A stretch of 38,583 nt of DNA from Streptomyces sp. S.PNR 29. Its GTDB lineage: Bacteria; Actinomycetota; Actinomycetes; Streptomycetales; Streptomycetaceae. Below are positions 17,139 through 25,542 of this stretch, one piece after another. Position 1 is the first letter of the stretch. Each line of letters starts with the position of its first letter. Made by a program: the position numbers and the translations under genes. The notes under the pieces are model-generated. The model ran no database searches. It saw nothing but the letters and a program-made list of their open reading frames with translations, and was not told the origin of the DNA. The stretch lies in the NCBI RefSeq assembly GCF_030386795.1, contig NZ_JANUQM010000025.1, positions 1 through 38,583 on the forward strand. The letters run 5' to 3'.

Positions 17139-18335
17139 TCACCTTCGCCGCGCACCCACACCACGCGGGTCCGCAGGCTCGCCGGCCGCCTCCCCGGGCG
17201 CCGCGGGCTCACGCAGCCCGCACAGCAGCAGTCGGCCCAGGGCGGGCAGCGCGATCAGCGGGAGGAGCGCGACCTGTAGCGACGTGGCGTCGGCGAGCGC
17301 GCCGACCGCAGGGGCGGCGACACCGCCGACGCTCACCGTCAGCCCCAGCGTGACCCCGCTCGCGGTGCCCACACGCCGGGGCAGGAAGTCCTGACCCAGG
17401 GTGATGTGCAGGGAGAAGGGGACGTACAGACCCGCCGAGGTCAGGGCGACGAACAGGTACACCACCGGCCCCGGCACGAGGACCACGCCGGCGACGGCGA
17501 GGACGCTCAGCGCGTACGACCCCCGCACCACCGCCAGGCGCCCGTACCGGTCGGCGAGCCGCCCCCCGGCCAGAGTGCCCACGGCACCGCCCAGATAGAG
17601 CACGAACAGCGCCGCCGTCCCGGCCGCGCCTCCGCCGCCGGTCCGCTCACGGACATACAGCGACACGAACGCGCTCAGGCCGACGAAGACGACCGAACGG
17701 CAGACGACGGCGCCGGAGAGCCGAAGGAAGGACGGCCAGTCGTCGGTCCCCGCCCCCAGGCCCGTTCGGACGGCCGGTGCGCGCGTCCCGGCCGAGCGCA
17801 CCGCCGCCGCGCAGAGGGCGGCCCCGGCGAGCGCCGGGACGACCAGCAGGGGAGAGGCGCGCAGGCCTCCGAGGGCCACGACCGCCGAGACGAGCAGCGG
17901 CGCCAGTGCGAAGCCGACGTTGCCGCCGAGGGAGAACCAGCCCATCGCCGTGTGACGGCCGCGCGCCGCGTCGCGGGCCGCCCGCGCGGCCTCCGGATGA
18001 TAGGCGGCGACGCCGATCCCCGACACGGCCACCGCGAGCAACGTGAGCGCGTAGGAACCGGTGATGCCGCTGAGTGCCACCCCGGCTCCGGCGGTCAGCG
18101 CGCTCAGCGGCAGCAGCCACGGCATCGCCCACCGGTCGGTGAGCGCACCGAACAGTGGCTGCACCAGCGACGACAGCAGAGAGGCGGCAAGCACCACGCC
18201 GGAGGCGGCGGCATAGGTGTAGGCACGCTCGGAGACGAAGAACGGCACCAGGGCGGCCACGGCTCCCTGGTAGACGTCCACGCAGGCGTGCCCGAGGGAC
18301 ATCAGGGTGAGGGGACGGTTGCGGTTCGCTGTCAC
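17139..18335 (-). CDS. MFS transporter, fosmidomycin-resistance (Fsr)-like
   Basis: A 398-residue 12-segment membrane protein. It opens with LMSLGHACVDVYQGAVAALVPFF (in part), resembling the start of Fsr-type transporters (a His and Asp in TM1), followed by LLSSLVQPLFGALTDRW. A central break precedes WPSFLRLSGAVVCRSVVFVGL, and the second half has GTLAGGRLADRYGRLAVVRG. The GTG at 18335 has GAGG 8 nt upstream. The C-terminal tail is Arg/Pro-rich. It is divergent from an AraC-type regulator across only 54 nt, a common regulator-pump layout. The substrate cannot be deduced. Confidence 0.9.
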   Translation of the reverse strand: MTANRNRPLTLMSLGHACVDVYQGAVAALVPFFVSERAYTYAAASGVVLAASLLSSLVQPLFGALTDRWAMPWLLPLSALTAGAGVALSGITGSYALTLLAVAVSGIGVAAYHPEAARAARDAARGRHTAMGWFSLGGNVGFALAPLLVSAVVALGGLRASPLLVVPALAGAALCAAAVRSAGTRAPAVRTGLGAGTDDWPSFLRLSGAVVCRSVVFVGLSAFVSLYVRERTGGGGAAGTAALFVLYLGGAVGTLAGGRLADRYGRLAVVRGSYALSVLAVAGVVLVPGPVVYLFVALTSAGLYVPFSLHITLGQDFLPRRVGTASGVTLGLTVSVGGVAAPAVGALADATSLQVALLPLIALPALGRLLLCGLREPAAPGEAAGEPADPRGVGARRR

Positions 18336-18373
18336 CCTGTGATCCTCACGGGACGCAGGACTGGCCCGCTTTC

Positions 18374-18379
18374 GATAAT
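18374..18379 (+). promoter_or_regulatory. Putative -10 for the AraC gene
   Basis: GATAAT lies 10 nt before the GTG at 18390 with no ribosome site between, suggesting a leaderless or nearly leaderless transcript. The same GATAAT-N10-start layout occurs at 20136. Confidence 0.45.
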
Positions 18380-18389
18380 CTGCCGTCCT

Positions 18390-19136
18390 GTGTCGAACAT
18401 CCGCCACACGCCGACGGCACCCACCCGCGCCCAGCACCTGGCCGCCGGGCAGCGCATCGACGCACACCGCCATGACGACCACCAGATCGTCTACGCCGGT
18501 TCCGGCGTCCTGGCCGTCACCACCGACGCCGGCACCTGGTTCGCCCCCGGCACCCGCGCCATCTGGGTCCCCGCCGGCACCGTCCACGCCCACCGCGCCC
18601 ACGGCCGCCTCGACCTGCACCTGGTGGGCCTGCCCGCCGGCGACAACCCGCTCGGTCTGGACACTCCCACCGTCCTCGCCGTGAGCCCGCTGCTGCGCGA
18701 GCTGATCCTCGCCTACACCCGCGACCCCGACGACACCGGACCCGAACGCCGCCGCCTCCTCGCCGTCCTGTGCGACCAACTGCGCGCCTCACCCCAGCAG
18801 CCCCTGCGTCTGCCCGCCCCCGGCGACCCCCGCCTGGCCGCGGTCTGCGCCCTCGTCCACGACAACCCGGCCGAGCCGCGCACGCTCGCCGCCCTCGGCG
18901 CCGCCACCGGAGCCGGGGAACGCACCCTCAGCCGCCTCTTCCGCAGCGAGTTCGGCATGACCTTCCCCCAGTGGCGCACCCAGTCCCGGCTATACCACGC
19001 CCTGCGGATGCTGGCCGACGACACCCCCGTCACCACCGTCGCCCACCGCTGCGGCTGGTCCTCCGCCAGCGCCTTCATCGACGTCTTCCGACGTCAGTTC
19101 GGCTACACCCCGGGCACCCACAACCGACGTTCCTAG
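18390..19136 (+). CDS. AraC-family regulator with cupin N-terminus
   Basis: A 248-residue protein. Residues about 15-85 form a cupin sensor: HRHDDHQIVYAGSGVLAVTTDAG (in part) and WFAPGTRAIWVPAGTVHAHRAHG. Residues about 145-245 are the two AraC helix-turn-helices, including TLAALGAATGAGERTLSRLF and VTTVAHRCGWSSASAFIDVF, ending FRRQFGYTPGTHNR. The GTG at 18390 lies just after GATAAT. It is divergent from the Fsr-like transporter (54 nt) and probably controls it; cupin-AraC regulators beside MFS genes commonly answer to small toxic molecules. Confidence 0.93.
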   Translation: MSNIRHTPTAPTRAQHLAAGQRIDAHRHDDHQIVYAGSGVLAVTTDAGTWFAPGTRAIWVPAGTVHAHRAHGRLDLHLVGLPAGDNPLGLDTPTVLAVSPLLRELILAYTRDPDDTGPERRRLLAVLCDQLRASPQQPLRLPAPGDPRLAAVCALVHDNPAEPRTLAALGAATGAGERTLSRLFRSEFGMTFPQWRTQSRLYHALRMLADDTPVTTVAHRCGWSSASAFIDVFRRQFGYTPGTHNRRS

Positions 19137-19201
19137 GGCCGGAGCACCCCGCTTGCCTACCGCCCAGTAGGATCGCGCGGCAGGTCACCAGAGGAGGAAC
19201 C

Positions 19202-19627
19202 GTGCCACGGTCCGAACGCTCGTCCCTGCTGCTCGCCGGCCTGCTGGCCACCGCGGGCGTCGCCCACTTCGCCCGGCCACGTCAGTTCGACGCGATCGCC
19301 CCCCGCAGCCTGCCCGGATCGGCCAGGACCTGGACCCACGTCAGCGGCGCCGCCGAGCTCGCGCTGGCCGCGGGCGTGGCGCTGCCGCGAACCCGCAAGG
19401 CCGCCGCACTGGCCACCGCGGCCTTCTTCGTCGGAGTGTTCCCCGCCAACGTGCAGATGGCCGTGGACTGGCGGCACCGCCCGGCGCCGCAGAAGGCCGC
19501 CGCCTTCGGCCGGCTGCCGCTGCAACTGCCCCTGGTGCTGTGGGCCCGCAGCGTCGCCAAGAACGCCGAGAACGCCGAGAACTCCAAGAACTCCAAGAAC
19601 TCCAAGAACGCGGAGGGCCGCTCGTGA
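19202..19627 (+). CDS. DoxX-like membrane protein
   Basis: A 141-residue protein with about four hydrophobic segments: LLLAGLLATAGVAHFA, a helix around VSGAAELALAAGVALP, ALATAAFFVGVFPANVQMAV and LPLQLPLVLWARSVA. The order HFARP, GAAEL and FPANVQMA matches the small DoxX-like membrane family. The GTG has GAGGAGGAACC upstream, and TAGGAT (19168-19173) may be its -10. Its C-terminus is an odd Asn/Lys/Glu/Ser tail built from 9-bp repeats. The stop codon overlaps the GTG of the peroxiredoxin gene (GTGA), so the pair is translationally coupled; DoxX proteins elsewhere partner with redox enzymes, which suggests a shared antioxidant role. Confidence 0.8.
   Translation: MPRSERSSLLLAGLLATAGVAHFARPRQFDAIAPRSLPGSARTWTHVSGAAELALAAGVALPRTRKAAALATAAFFVGVFPANVQMAVDWRHRPAPQKAAAFGRLPLQLPLVLWARSVAKNAENAENSKNSKNSKNAEGRS
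19559..19612. repeat. Six 9-bp repeats encoding the Asn-rich tail of the DoxX-like protein
   Basis: Units AAGAACGCC, GAGAACGCC, GAGAACTCC, AAGAACTCC, AAGAACTCC and AAGAACGCG follow each other exactly, each giving (K/E)-N-(A/S). They sit in frame just before the coupled stop codon. The tail is much less GC-rich than its surroundings and looks like recent slippage expansion. Confidence 0.85.
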
Positions 19628-20091
19628 GCAAGCGCATAGCCGTCGGCGACCAGGTCGAGGACTTCGAGCTGCCGGACGAGAGCGGCGCGCTCCGCCGCCT
19701 GTCCGAACTGCTCGCCGAAGGACCGGTCGTCCTCTTCTTCTACCCGGCCGCCCTGACCCCGGGCTGCACTGCCGAGGCCTGCCACTTCCGCGATCTCGCC
19801 GCCGAGTTCGCCGCCGTCGGCGCCCGGCCCGTGGGCATCAGCGGGGACCCCGTCGAGCGTCAGCAGGAGTTCGCCGGGCGCCACTCCCTCGGTATGCCGC
19901 TGCTGTCCGACGCCGACGGCACGGTCCGTGAGCGGTTCGGCGTCAAACGGGGCTTCTCCCTGGCACCGACCAAGCGGGTCACCTTCGTCATCGCGCAGGA
20001 CCGCACGGTCCTGGACGTAGTGCACAGCGAACTGCGGATGAGCACCCACGCCGACCGCGCCCTCGCCGCGTTGCGCGCCCGCCCGGCGTAG
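19624..20091 (+). CDS. bcp: Peroxiredoxin, Bcp/PrxQ type
   Basis: A 155-residue thiol peroxidase that reduces hydroperoxides in the cytoplasm. The motif TPGCTAEACHFRD carries the peroxidatic Cys48 and, five positions on, the resolving Cys53, the atypical two-Cys spacing of Bcp/PrxQ. Upstream FFYPAAL and later GISGDPVERQQEFAGRH match the thioredoxin fold of the family, and the length is normal. The GTG at 19624 overlaps the DoxX-like stop codon. No thioredoxin gene is nearby to supply electrons. In the 60 nt downstream, the promoter of the PP2C gene begins. Confidence 0.93.
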   Translation: MSKRIAVGDQVEDFELPDESGALRRLSELLAEGPVVLFFYPAALTPGCTAEACHFRDLAAEFAAVGARPVGISGDPVERQQEFAGRHSLGMPLLSDADGTVRERFGVKRGFSLAPTKRVTFVIAQDRTVLDVVHSELRMSTHADRALAALRARPA

Positions 20092-20135
20092 ACCGCCAGG
20101 GGTGCCGCGCCGCGGTTGATACAGCGGAGCAAAGG

Positions 20136-20141
20136 GATAAT
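20136..20141 (+). promoter_or_regulatory. Putative -10 for the PP2C phosphatase gene
   Basis: GATAAT lies 10 nt before ATG 20152 with no ribosome site between, the same layout as at 18374. Confidence 0.4.
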
Positions 20142-20151
20142 CCTGGACGAC

Positions 20152-22506
20152 ATGGAGGACGCCTCCGCCGCTGCGATCATCGATGCCCGTGGCATTGTGA
20201 CGGGCTGGAGCGAGGGCGCGCGGCGGCTGACCGGATACACGGCCGAGGAGGCCGTGGGACGAGCCGTACGGGAGCTGCTCGCCGAGGACGTGCCGCCCGA
20301 GGCGGTGACCCTGCTGTCGGGCACCGTCCTGGTGCGGCACCGCGACGGCTCCCTCATCGGACTCCGCCTCAGGGCCTGCGCCGTCGCGGACGGAGACGGC
20401 ACACCGGGCGGCTACGTGGTCACCGCCGAGCCGCCCGGCGGGGCGGAGACGTCGCTGGCGGGCCAGGCCTTCCAGCAGGCGTCCATGTCGATGTCCGTCT
20501 TCGACATCCGCCAGCGCTACCTGCGGCTCAACGACGAGGCCTGCCACGTGATGGGTGTGCCTGAGGAGGTCCTGCTCGGCCGCCACTTCCCGGACACGGT
20601 GGAGGAAGCAGAACACAGCCGTGGCTTCAACTGGCACCTGCGCCACGTCGTGGACACCGGCAGGCCGCTCCGCTACGAGAGCTACACCGGCGCACCCTCC
20701 CTGAACCGGGAGCATGCCTGGGTCACCGAGATGTGGCCCCTGCGGAACTCATCCGGCGAACTCGTGGGGACCGCCCTGGCGGCGTTCGACAGCACCGAGC
20801 AGTACTGGGCCCGGCAGCGACTGGCCCTGCTCAACGAGGCGGCGGCCACCATCGGCACCACCCTGGACGTGGTGCGCACGGCCGAGGAGCTGATCGAGGT
20901 CATGGTGCCGCGGTTCGCCGACTTCGCCAGCGTCGACCTGTTCGACTGGGTCCTCGGCGCGGAAGAACCCCCCACTGTTCCCGACGGGGACGTCGTGCTC
21001 CGCCGAGTCGCCCATGGCTCCGCCACCGAGGGCACCCCGGAAGCGGCCGTGCACCTCGGAGAGAAGGACTCCTACCCCCCGTTCTCGCCGCTCGCACGGG
21101 CGTTGCAGGACGGCCGGGCGACCCTCGGCCAGGCAGGGGAGCCCGCGTTCATGCGCTGGGTCGCGGAGCGCAACGCGCGGGCCCCGGAGGGACGTCGCTA
21201 CCGCCAGGGCGTGCACTCGATGATGGCGGTGCCACTGCGGGCCCGTGGCATCACGCTGGGCGTCGCCGTGGCCGTGCGCATCGGGCAACCGGACGACTAC
21301 GGCGCCGACGACCTGGTGTTCGCCGAGGAACTCGCCAGCCGGGCCGCGGTCTGCGTCGACAACGCCCGCCGCTTCGCCCGCGAACGCACCACCGCACTGG
21401 CCCTGCAGCACAGCCTGCTGCCCAAGGGGCTGCCCGGACAGGCCGCGGTCGAGGTCGCCCACCGCTACCTGCCCTCCGAGTCGGCGGCCGGCGTCGGCGG
21501 CGACTGGTTCGACGTGATCCCGCTGTCCGGCAGCCGGGTCGCCCTGGTGGTCGGAGACGTCGTCGGCCACGGCATCCCCTCGTCGGCCACCATGGGACGG
21601 CTGTGCACCGCCGTCCGCACCCTCGCCGACGTCGACCTGCCGCCGGACGAACTCCTCACCCACCTCGACGACCTGGTCACCCACCTGGCGACGGGCGACG
21701 ACAGTGACGAGGTCGCGGAACTCGGCGCCACCTGCCTCTACGCCGTCTACGACCCCGTCGCCCGCCGCCTCAACCTGGCCGCCGCCGGGCACCCCGCCCC
21801 CGCCCTGGTGCTACCCGACGGAACCGCCCGGCTCGTCCCCATGAGCGCCGGCCCCCCGCTGGGCGTCGGAGGCCTGCCGTTCGAGGCCACGGAGCTCCAG
21901 CTGCCCGAGGGCTCCGTCGTCGCCCTCTACACCGACGGCCTGATCGAGGACCGCGACCGCGACGTCGACCACGCCACCGACGAACTGTGCCGCGCCCTGA
22001 CCGTGCCCGCCGACTCTCTCGACGCCCTGTGCGACACCGTGCTCAAGGCCGTACTGCCGGAGGAGCCCAGTGACGACGTGGCCCTGCTGCTGGCCCGCAC
22101 CCGAGCACTCGGCGCGGACCAGGTGGCCACCTGGGACGTCCAGCCGGACCCCGCGCACGTGGCCGCCACCCGGCAGTCCGCGACCGAGCAGCTGTCCGCG
22201 TGGGGACTGGAGGAGACCGCCTTCGTCACCGAACTCGTCGTCAGCGAACTGGTCACCAACGCCATCCGCTACGGCGAACCGCCCATCCAGCTACGGCTGA
22301 TCCGCGACCGCAACCTCATCTGCGAGGTCTCCGACGGCAGTTCCACCTCCCCGCACCTGCGCCGCGCCCACGCCTACGACGAGGGCGGCCGTGGACTGCT
22401 GCTGGTCGCCCAGCTCACCCAGCGCTGGGGCAGCAGGCAGACCACGAGAGGCAAGACGATCTGGTGTGAACAGCCGCTCACACCGTTGCCGATCCCGGCG
22501 TTCTGA
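20152..22506 (+). CDS. PAS-PAS-GAF-SpoIIE (PP2C) phosphatase with C-terminal HATPase
   Basis: A 784-residue cytoplasmic signalling protein. Domains in order: PAS about residues 1-100 (GWSEGARRLTGYTAEEAVG), a second PAS about 110-225 (VFDIRQRYLRLNDEACHVMG), GAF about 240-410, a PP2C/SpoIIE phosphatase about 425-640 (AAGVGGDWFDVIPL, VVGDVVGHG, LYTDGLIEDRD) and an anti-sigma-type HATPase about 655-775 (N-box ELVVSELVTNAIRYG, G-box GGRGLLLVAQL). Such proteins dephosphorylate anti-anti-sigma factors and can also act as anti-sigma kinases, linking signals to SigB/F-type sigma factors. I chose ATG 20152; TTG 20116 is the only alternative nearby. No partner anti-anti-sigma gene adjoins it. Confidence 0.92.
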   Translation: MEDASAAAIIDARGIVTGWSEGARRLTGYTAEEAVGRAVRELLAEDVPPEAVTLLSGTVLVRHRDGSLIGLRLRACAVADGDGTPGGYVVTAEPPGGAETSLAGQAFQQASMSMSVFDIRQRYLRLNDEACHVMGVPEEVLLGRHFPDTVEEAEHSRGFNWHLRHVVDTGRPLRYESYTGAPSLNREHAWVTEMWPLRNSSGELVGTALAAFDSTEQYWARQRLALLNEAAATIGTTLDVVRTAEELIEVMVPRFADFASVDLFDWVLGAEEPPTVPDGDVVLRRVAHGSATEGTPEAAVHLGEKDSYPPFSPLARALQDGRATLGQAGEPAFMRWVAERNARAPEGRRYRQGVHSMMAVPLRARGITLGVAVAVRIGQPDDYGADDLVFAEELASRAAVCVDNARRFARERTTALALQHSLLPKGLPGQAAVEVAHRYLPSESAAGVGGDWFDVIPLSGSRVALVVGDVVGHGIPSSATMGRLCTAVRTLADVDLPPDELLTHLDDLVTHLATGDDSDEVAELGATCLYAVYDPVARRLNLAAAGHPAPALVLPDGTARLVPMSAGPPLGVGGLPFEATELQLPEGSVVALYTDGLIEDRDRDVDHATDELCRALTVPADSLDALCDTVLKAVLPEEPSDDVALLLARTRALGADQVATWDVQPDPAHVAATRQSATEQLSAWGLEETAFVTELVVSELVTNAIRYGEPPIQLRLIRDRNLICEVSDGSSTSPHLRRAHAYDEGGRGLLLVAQLTQRWGSRQTTRGKTIWCEQPLTPLPIPAF

Positions 22507-22530
22507 CCACGGGGCTCAAGGGCCCCGGTC
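22505..22530. terminator. Terminator hairpin between convergent genes
   Basis: GACC and GGGGC (22505-22508, 22511-22515) pair with GCCCC and GGTC (22522-22530) around TCAAGG, with AC bulged. It begins within the PP2C stop codon and could serve both converging genes. Confidence 0.55.
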
Positions 22531-22538
22531 ACCGAGGC

Positions 22539-23156
22539 TCACTCCTCACCGGCGTCCGCGGTGACCTGCGCGAGCGTACGGCCGGACACCGCCGAGCGGG
22601 CCCGCCGGGGGTCCGGGGTGCCGCTGGGGCCGTGCGCCCCTCCGCCTGCCGTCCGCACCAGCAGCCAGGCCTCCTCGGAGCCGTCGTCCTTCCCACCGCG
22701 GAACCGGGTGAGGGCATACTCCCCGTGCAGCTTGGAACCGCTCAGCCGGAACCGCGCATGACCCCGCGCGAGCGACTCGGCGAAGTCGACGGGCCGTCCT
22801 TCCCGGTCGTGGCTCAGCGGCTCGTAGGTGCCGTGATCCCAGACGATCACCGTGCCGCCCCCGTAGTCGCCCGCCGGGATCACGCCCTCGAACTCCTCGT
22901 ACTCCAGCGGATGGTCCTCGGTGGGCACCGCGAGCCGCTTGTCCTTCGGGTCCGAGGACGGTCCCTTGGGGATGGACCAGGACCTCAGTACGCCGCCCAC
23001 CTGCAACCGGAAGTCGAAGTGCAGGGTGCTCGCGTCATGGATCTGCACGACGAACCGGGGTTCGTCCCCGGAGGAACCCCGCTGCCCCTCGGGCTCGCCG
23101 GTCCGGCCGAAGTCACGTTTGCCGCGGTAGTCCCGCAGCCGGTCCCGCTCACCCAC
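22539..23156 (-). CDS. Stand-alone LigD-type 3'-phosphoesterase
   Basis: A 205-residue protein equal to the phosphoesterase module of LigD, which trims 3'-phosphates and ribonucleotides during end joining. Residues match the Pseudomonas LigD catalytic set with a shift of exactly two: His40 and, in LHFDFR, His46, Asp48 and Arg50, then His82 and Tyr86 in DHPLEYEEFEG. GDYGGGTVIVWDHGTYEP is also typical. The GTG at 23156 has AGGAAGGAG upstream; GTG 23210 would add 18 Arg-rich residues without one. The C-terminal 40 residues are Gly/Pro-rich. No ligase or polymerase domain is fused; a separate ligase lies at 12517-13497. Confidence 0.92.
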   Translation of the reverse strand: MGERDRLRDYRGKRDFGRTGEPEGQRGSSGDEPRFVVQIHDASTLHFDFRLQVGGVLRSWSIPKGPSSDPKDKRLAVPTEDHPLEYEEFEGVIPAGDYGGGTVIVWDHGTYEPLSHDREGRPVDFAESLARGHARFRLSGSKLHGEYALTRFRGGKDDGSEEAWLLVRTAGGGAHGPSGTPDPRRARSAVSGRTLAQVTADAGEE

Positions 23157-23256
23157 CTGCGACTCCTTCCTGTCCCGCGCGCCCCGGGTACCCCGCCGGG
23201 GGCGAGTCACAGCCCCGATCGCCGACAGCGGCAGCTCGGTCCGTGCACCGCGGAAC

Positions 23257-23262
23257 TAGGAT
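23257..23262 (+). promoter_or_regulatory. TAGGAT -10 for a leaderless transcript
   Basis: TAGGAT, the Streptomyces consensus -10, ends 6 nt before ATG 23269, placing the transcription start at or next to the A of ATG. No ribosome site is present. Confidence 0.55.
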
Positions 23263-23268
23263 CACCGC

Positions 23269-23874
23269 ATGCAGAACGTGCGCGTGGTGCTCATCGGGGG
23301 CACGTCCCACGCCGGAAAGTCGTCCGTGGCCCAGGCCGTCGCCGACCGGCTCGGGTTCGCCTACCGGTCCACCGATCTGCTGGCCCGGCATCCGGGGCGG
23401 CCCTGGCGGACACCGGAGCGCGAGGTCCCGCCGCATGTCGCCGAGCACTACGGGACCCTCCCGGTCGACGAGTTGATCCGGTCGGTGCTCGACCACTACG
23501 AGCGGCTCTGGCCCCGCATCGAGGAACTGATCGCCGAGCACGCGACCGGCGACGGGCCGGGCCTGGTCCTGGAGGGCTCCGCGCTCTGGCCCGCCCGTGT
23601 GGCCGGCCTGGGCGTCCCGCGCACCAGGGCCGTGTGGCTCACGGCGGACGACGCGGTCCTCAGCGACCGGGTGCGCGCCTCGGGGCGCTACGAGGAGTCG
23701 ACGGACGACGAGCGGCACCTGATGGACAAGTTCCTGGCCCGCAGCGTGCGCTTCCAGGCGCTGATGACGGAAGCCGTCGAAGGACACGGCCTGGTCCGTC
23801 TCGACACCGGCGGTCGGTCAGTGGCGGAAGTGGCCGAGGCGGTCCTCGCCGCAGTGGGGGCACAGTCCCGCTAG
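23269..23874 (+). CDS. P-loop kinase-like protein of unknown substrate
   Basis: A 201-residue soluble protein with the nucleotide-binding loop GGTSHAGKSS at residues 10-19, then AVADRLGFAYRSTDLLARHPG. LVLEGSALWPARVAGL is a Walker B-like strand, VWLTADDAVLSDRVRASGRY includes a lid-like Arg-rich region, and the end is LVRLDTGGRSVAEVAEAVLA. The layout is that of small-molecule kinases (2-phosphoglycerate kinase, shikimate or adenylate kinase-like), but no substrate motif is diagnostic. The ATG sits 6 nt after TAGGAT and has no ribosome site. The dioxygenase gene follows 95 nt downstream on the same strand with its own ribosome site. Confidence 0.8.
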   Translation: MQNVRVVLIGGTSHAGKSSVAQAVADRLGFAYRSTDLLARHPGRPWRTPEREVPPHVAEHYGTLPVDELIRSVLDHYERLWPRIEELIAEHATGDGPGLVLEGSALWPARVAGLGVPRTRAVWLTADDAVLSDRVRASGRYEESTDDERHLMDKFLARSVRFQALMTEAVEGHGLVRLDTGGRSVAEVAEAVLAAVGAQSR

Positions 23875-23969
23875 CTCCGAGGCCCTGTCGCCACACCCGG
23901 CGAACGCTGTCACGATCTTCCATGGAGCCGGCCGTACGGAGCCGGTGCGAGGCGACCATCGGAGCACGC

Positions 23970-24941
23970 ATGACGGACAGGGCCACCGCTGAGGGCACGG
24001 AACAGGCCGCCGGGATCGAGGTGAAACCGGCCGCCGGGCACATCGGAGCCGAGATCACCGGCGTCGACCTGGCCGGAGACCTCGACGACACCGTCATCGC
24101 AGCGATCAGGGCGGCGGTGCTGCGCTGGAAGGTGGTGTTCTTCCGTGGGCAACACCTCGACCACGCCGGGCAGGTGGTGTTCGCACGCCGGTTCGGGGAG
24201 CCGGTGGTCCTGCGGCGGCGCGGCAAGGCGTCACCGCCGGACGTCCCCGAGATCGAGACGACCGCCGACCGGCTGGAGCTCGGCGGACGGTTCGGCATGG
24301 AGCACGACGAGTGGCTGCGGCGGCGCCGCCACACCCTGCTGCGCGGGTGGCACTGCGACCACGGCGCCCGTATCGACCCGCCGGCCGCGACGATCCTGCG
24401 CGCCGAGACCGTCCCTCCGTACGGTGGCGACACCACCTGGGCCAACCTGGCGGCCGCGTACGCCGGACTGTCCGCCCCGGTCCGCGCGTTCGTCGACGGC
24501 CTGCGAGCCGAACACCGGCTCGGGGTCGGCTACCAGCCCCGGCCGGGCGACGACGCCTACGTCCGCCACCTGCTGGACCACCAGATCGCCACGCTGCACC
24601 CGCTGGTGCGCGTCCACCCCGAGACGGGGGAGCGGGTGCTGTACGTCAACGGCTACTACGTCGAGCAGATCGCGGACCTCTCGCGTGCCGAGAGCCGGGC
24701 GATCCTGGACATGCTGCTGGAGCAGGCCACCCGGCCCGAATACACGGTCCGCTTCCGCTGGGAGCCGGGCAGCGTGGCCTTCTGGGACAACCGGGCCACC
24801 ATCCACCTGGCCCCGAGCGACACCGCCCACCTCGACCACCCGCGGATCATGCACCGGGTGATGCTCGCCGGTGATGTGCCGGTCGGCGTGGACGGCATGC
24901 CGTCGCAACCCATCGTGGGAACCGAGCCCGGGCGCTGGTGA
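23970..24941 (+). CDS. TauD/TfdA-family Fe(II)/2-oxoglutarate dioxygenase
   Basis: A 323-residue oxygenase. The iron triad is His128 and Asp130 in WHCDHG with distal His279 in WDNRATIHLA, and Arg296 in MHRVML is placed to bind 2-oxoglutarate. The N-terminus GHIGAEITGVDL and the segment VFFRGQHLDHAGQVVFARRFG are typical of the TauD group (taurine, alkylsulfate, 2,4-D and related substrates). A region rich in Arg (residues 105-122) may form the substrate lid. The ATG has GGAG 8 nt upstream. No sulfonate or alkylsulfate transport gene is nearby, so the substrate is open. Confidence 0.92.
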   Translation: MTDRATAEGTEQAAGIEVKPAAGHIGAEITGVDLAGDLDDTVIAAIRAAVLRWKVVFFRGQHLDHAGQVVFARRFGEPVVLRRRGKASPPDVPEIETTADRLELGGRFGMEHDEWLRRRRHTLLRGWHCDHGARIDPPAATILRAETVPPYGGDTTWANLAAAYAGLSAPVRAFVDGLRAEHRLGVGYQPRPGDDAYVRHLLDHQIATLHPLVRVHPETGERVLYVNGYYVEQIADLSRAESRAILDMLLEQATRPEYTVRFRWEPGSVAFWDNRATIHLAPSDTAHLDHPRIMHRVMLAGDVPVGVDGMPSQPIVGTEPGRW

Positions 24942-24956
24942 CGCTGCCGCCCGGGC
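24926..24956. terminator. Hairpin between convergent genes
   Basis: GCCCGGGCG (24926-24934) and CGCCCGGGC (24948-24956) form a 9-bp stem spanning the dioxygenase stop codon and the 23-nt convergent gap. Confidence 0.5.
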
Positions 24957-24964
24957 GCGACCGG

Positions 24965-25540
24965 TCATGGTCGGACGCTGTCGCCGGGCGTGACCGGCCG
25001 AGGCCAGGCGGGCTCCGCACGGGTCACGAACGGACGGCCGTCCTTCGGCAGGAACACGACGAACTCGCGGGCGCCGTGGACCACGCGCGCCAGCCCCAGC
25101 CGCTCGTCCGCGCGCACCACGGCTTCGATCGGTTCACCGACCTCGACGATCCGGTCGACCTGCCCGTAGTGCCGTACCAGGTCCTTCGCCGGTCCGTTGA
25201 TCCAGAGTGTGACGTCGGCCCCCTGCCACAGTGCCGCCAGCAGCTCCTCACGCAGCCGTCCGGGCACCGCGCCCCGGACCCGGTGGTGCAGGCGTTCCTG
25301 GACCCCCGGTTCGGTGGGAGCCTCGGCCGCCAGCTGCCGGCACCGGGGACAGGCCGTCTCCCGGGCCGGACTGAACGGACTCCGGTACACCGTGAGCCGG
25401 TCCCGGGGGATGCCGCACAGCGTGCGGCCCGCGGTCAGCCCGTGCCCCACGCCCGGAGCGTCGGTCTCCTCGCACGCGGTGAAGAACGCGGGCACGCGCG
25501 CGGAGGCGAAGCTCCAACCCCGCTGATCGGACGTCGACAT
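24965..25540 (-). CDS. Hypothetical protein with a CxxC zinc-knuckle-like motif
   Basis: A 191-residue soluble protein that I do not recognise. The N-terminal half has CEETDAPGVGHG, then TLCGIPRDRLTVY and ETACPRCRQLA, a Cys/His set (Cys42, Cys64 and Cys67 with nearby His) that could bind zinc. The C-terminal half is a beta-rich module with ADVTLWINGPAKDLV, RIVEVGEPIEAVVR and REFVVFLPKDGRPF. The ATG lies 2 nt after the stop codon of the LLM oxidoreductase gene, with that gene's end serving as its leader, so the two are translationally linked. A partner role is possible but not shown. Confidence 0.7.
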   Translation of the reverse strand: MSTSDQRGWSFASARVPAFFTACEETDAPGVGHGLTAGRTLCGIPRDRLTVYRSPFSPARETACPRCRQLAAEAPTEPGVQERLHHRVRGAVPGRLREELLAALWQGADVTLWINGPAKDLVRHYGQVDRIVEVGEPIEAVVRADERLGLARVVHGAREFVVFLPKDGRPFVTRAEPAWPRPVTPGDSVRP

Positions 25541-25542
25541 GG

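Noticed and set aside
22632..23969. 446-codon N-terminal extension of the dioxygenase
   Set aside because: It crosses the phosphoesterase and kinase genes in other frames; ATG 23970 has its own ribosome site and begins the family homology.
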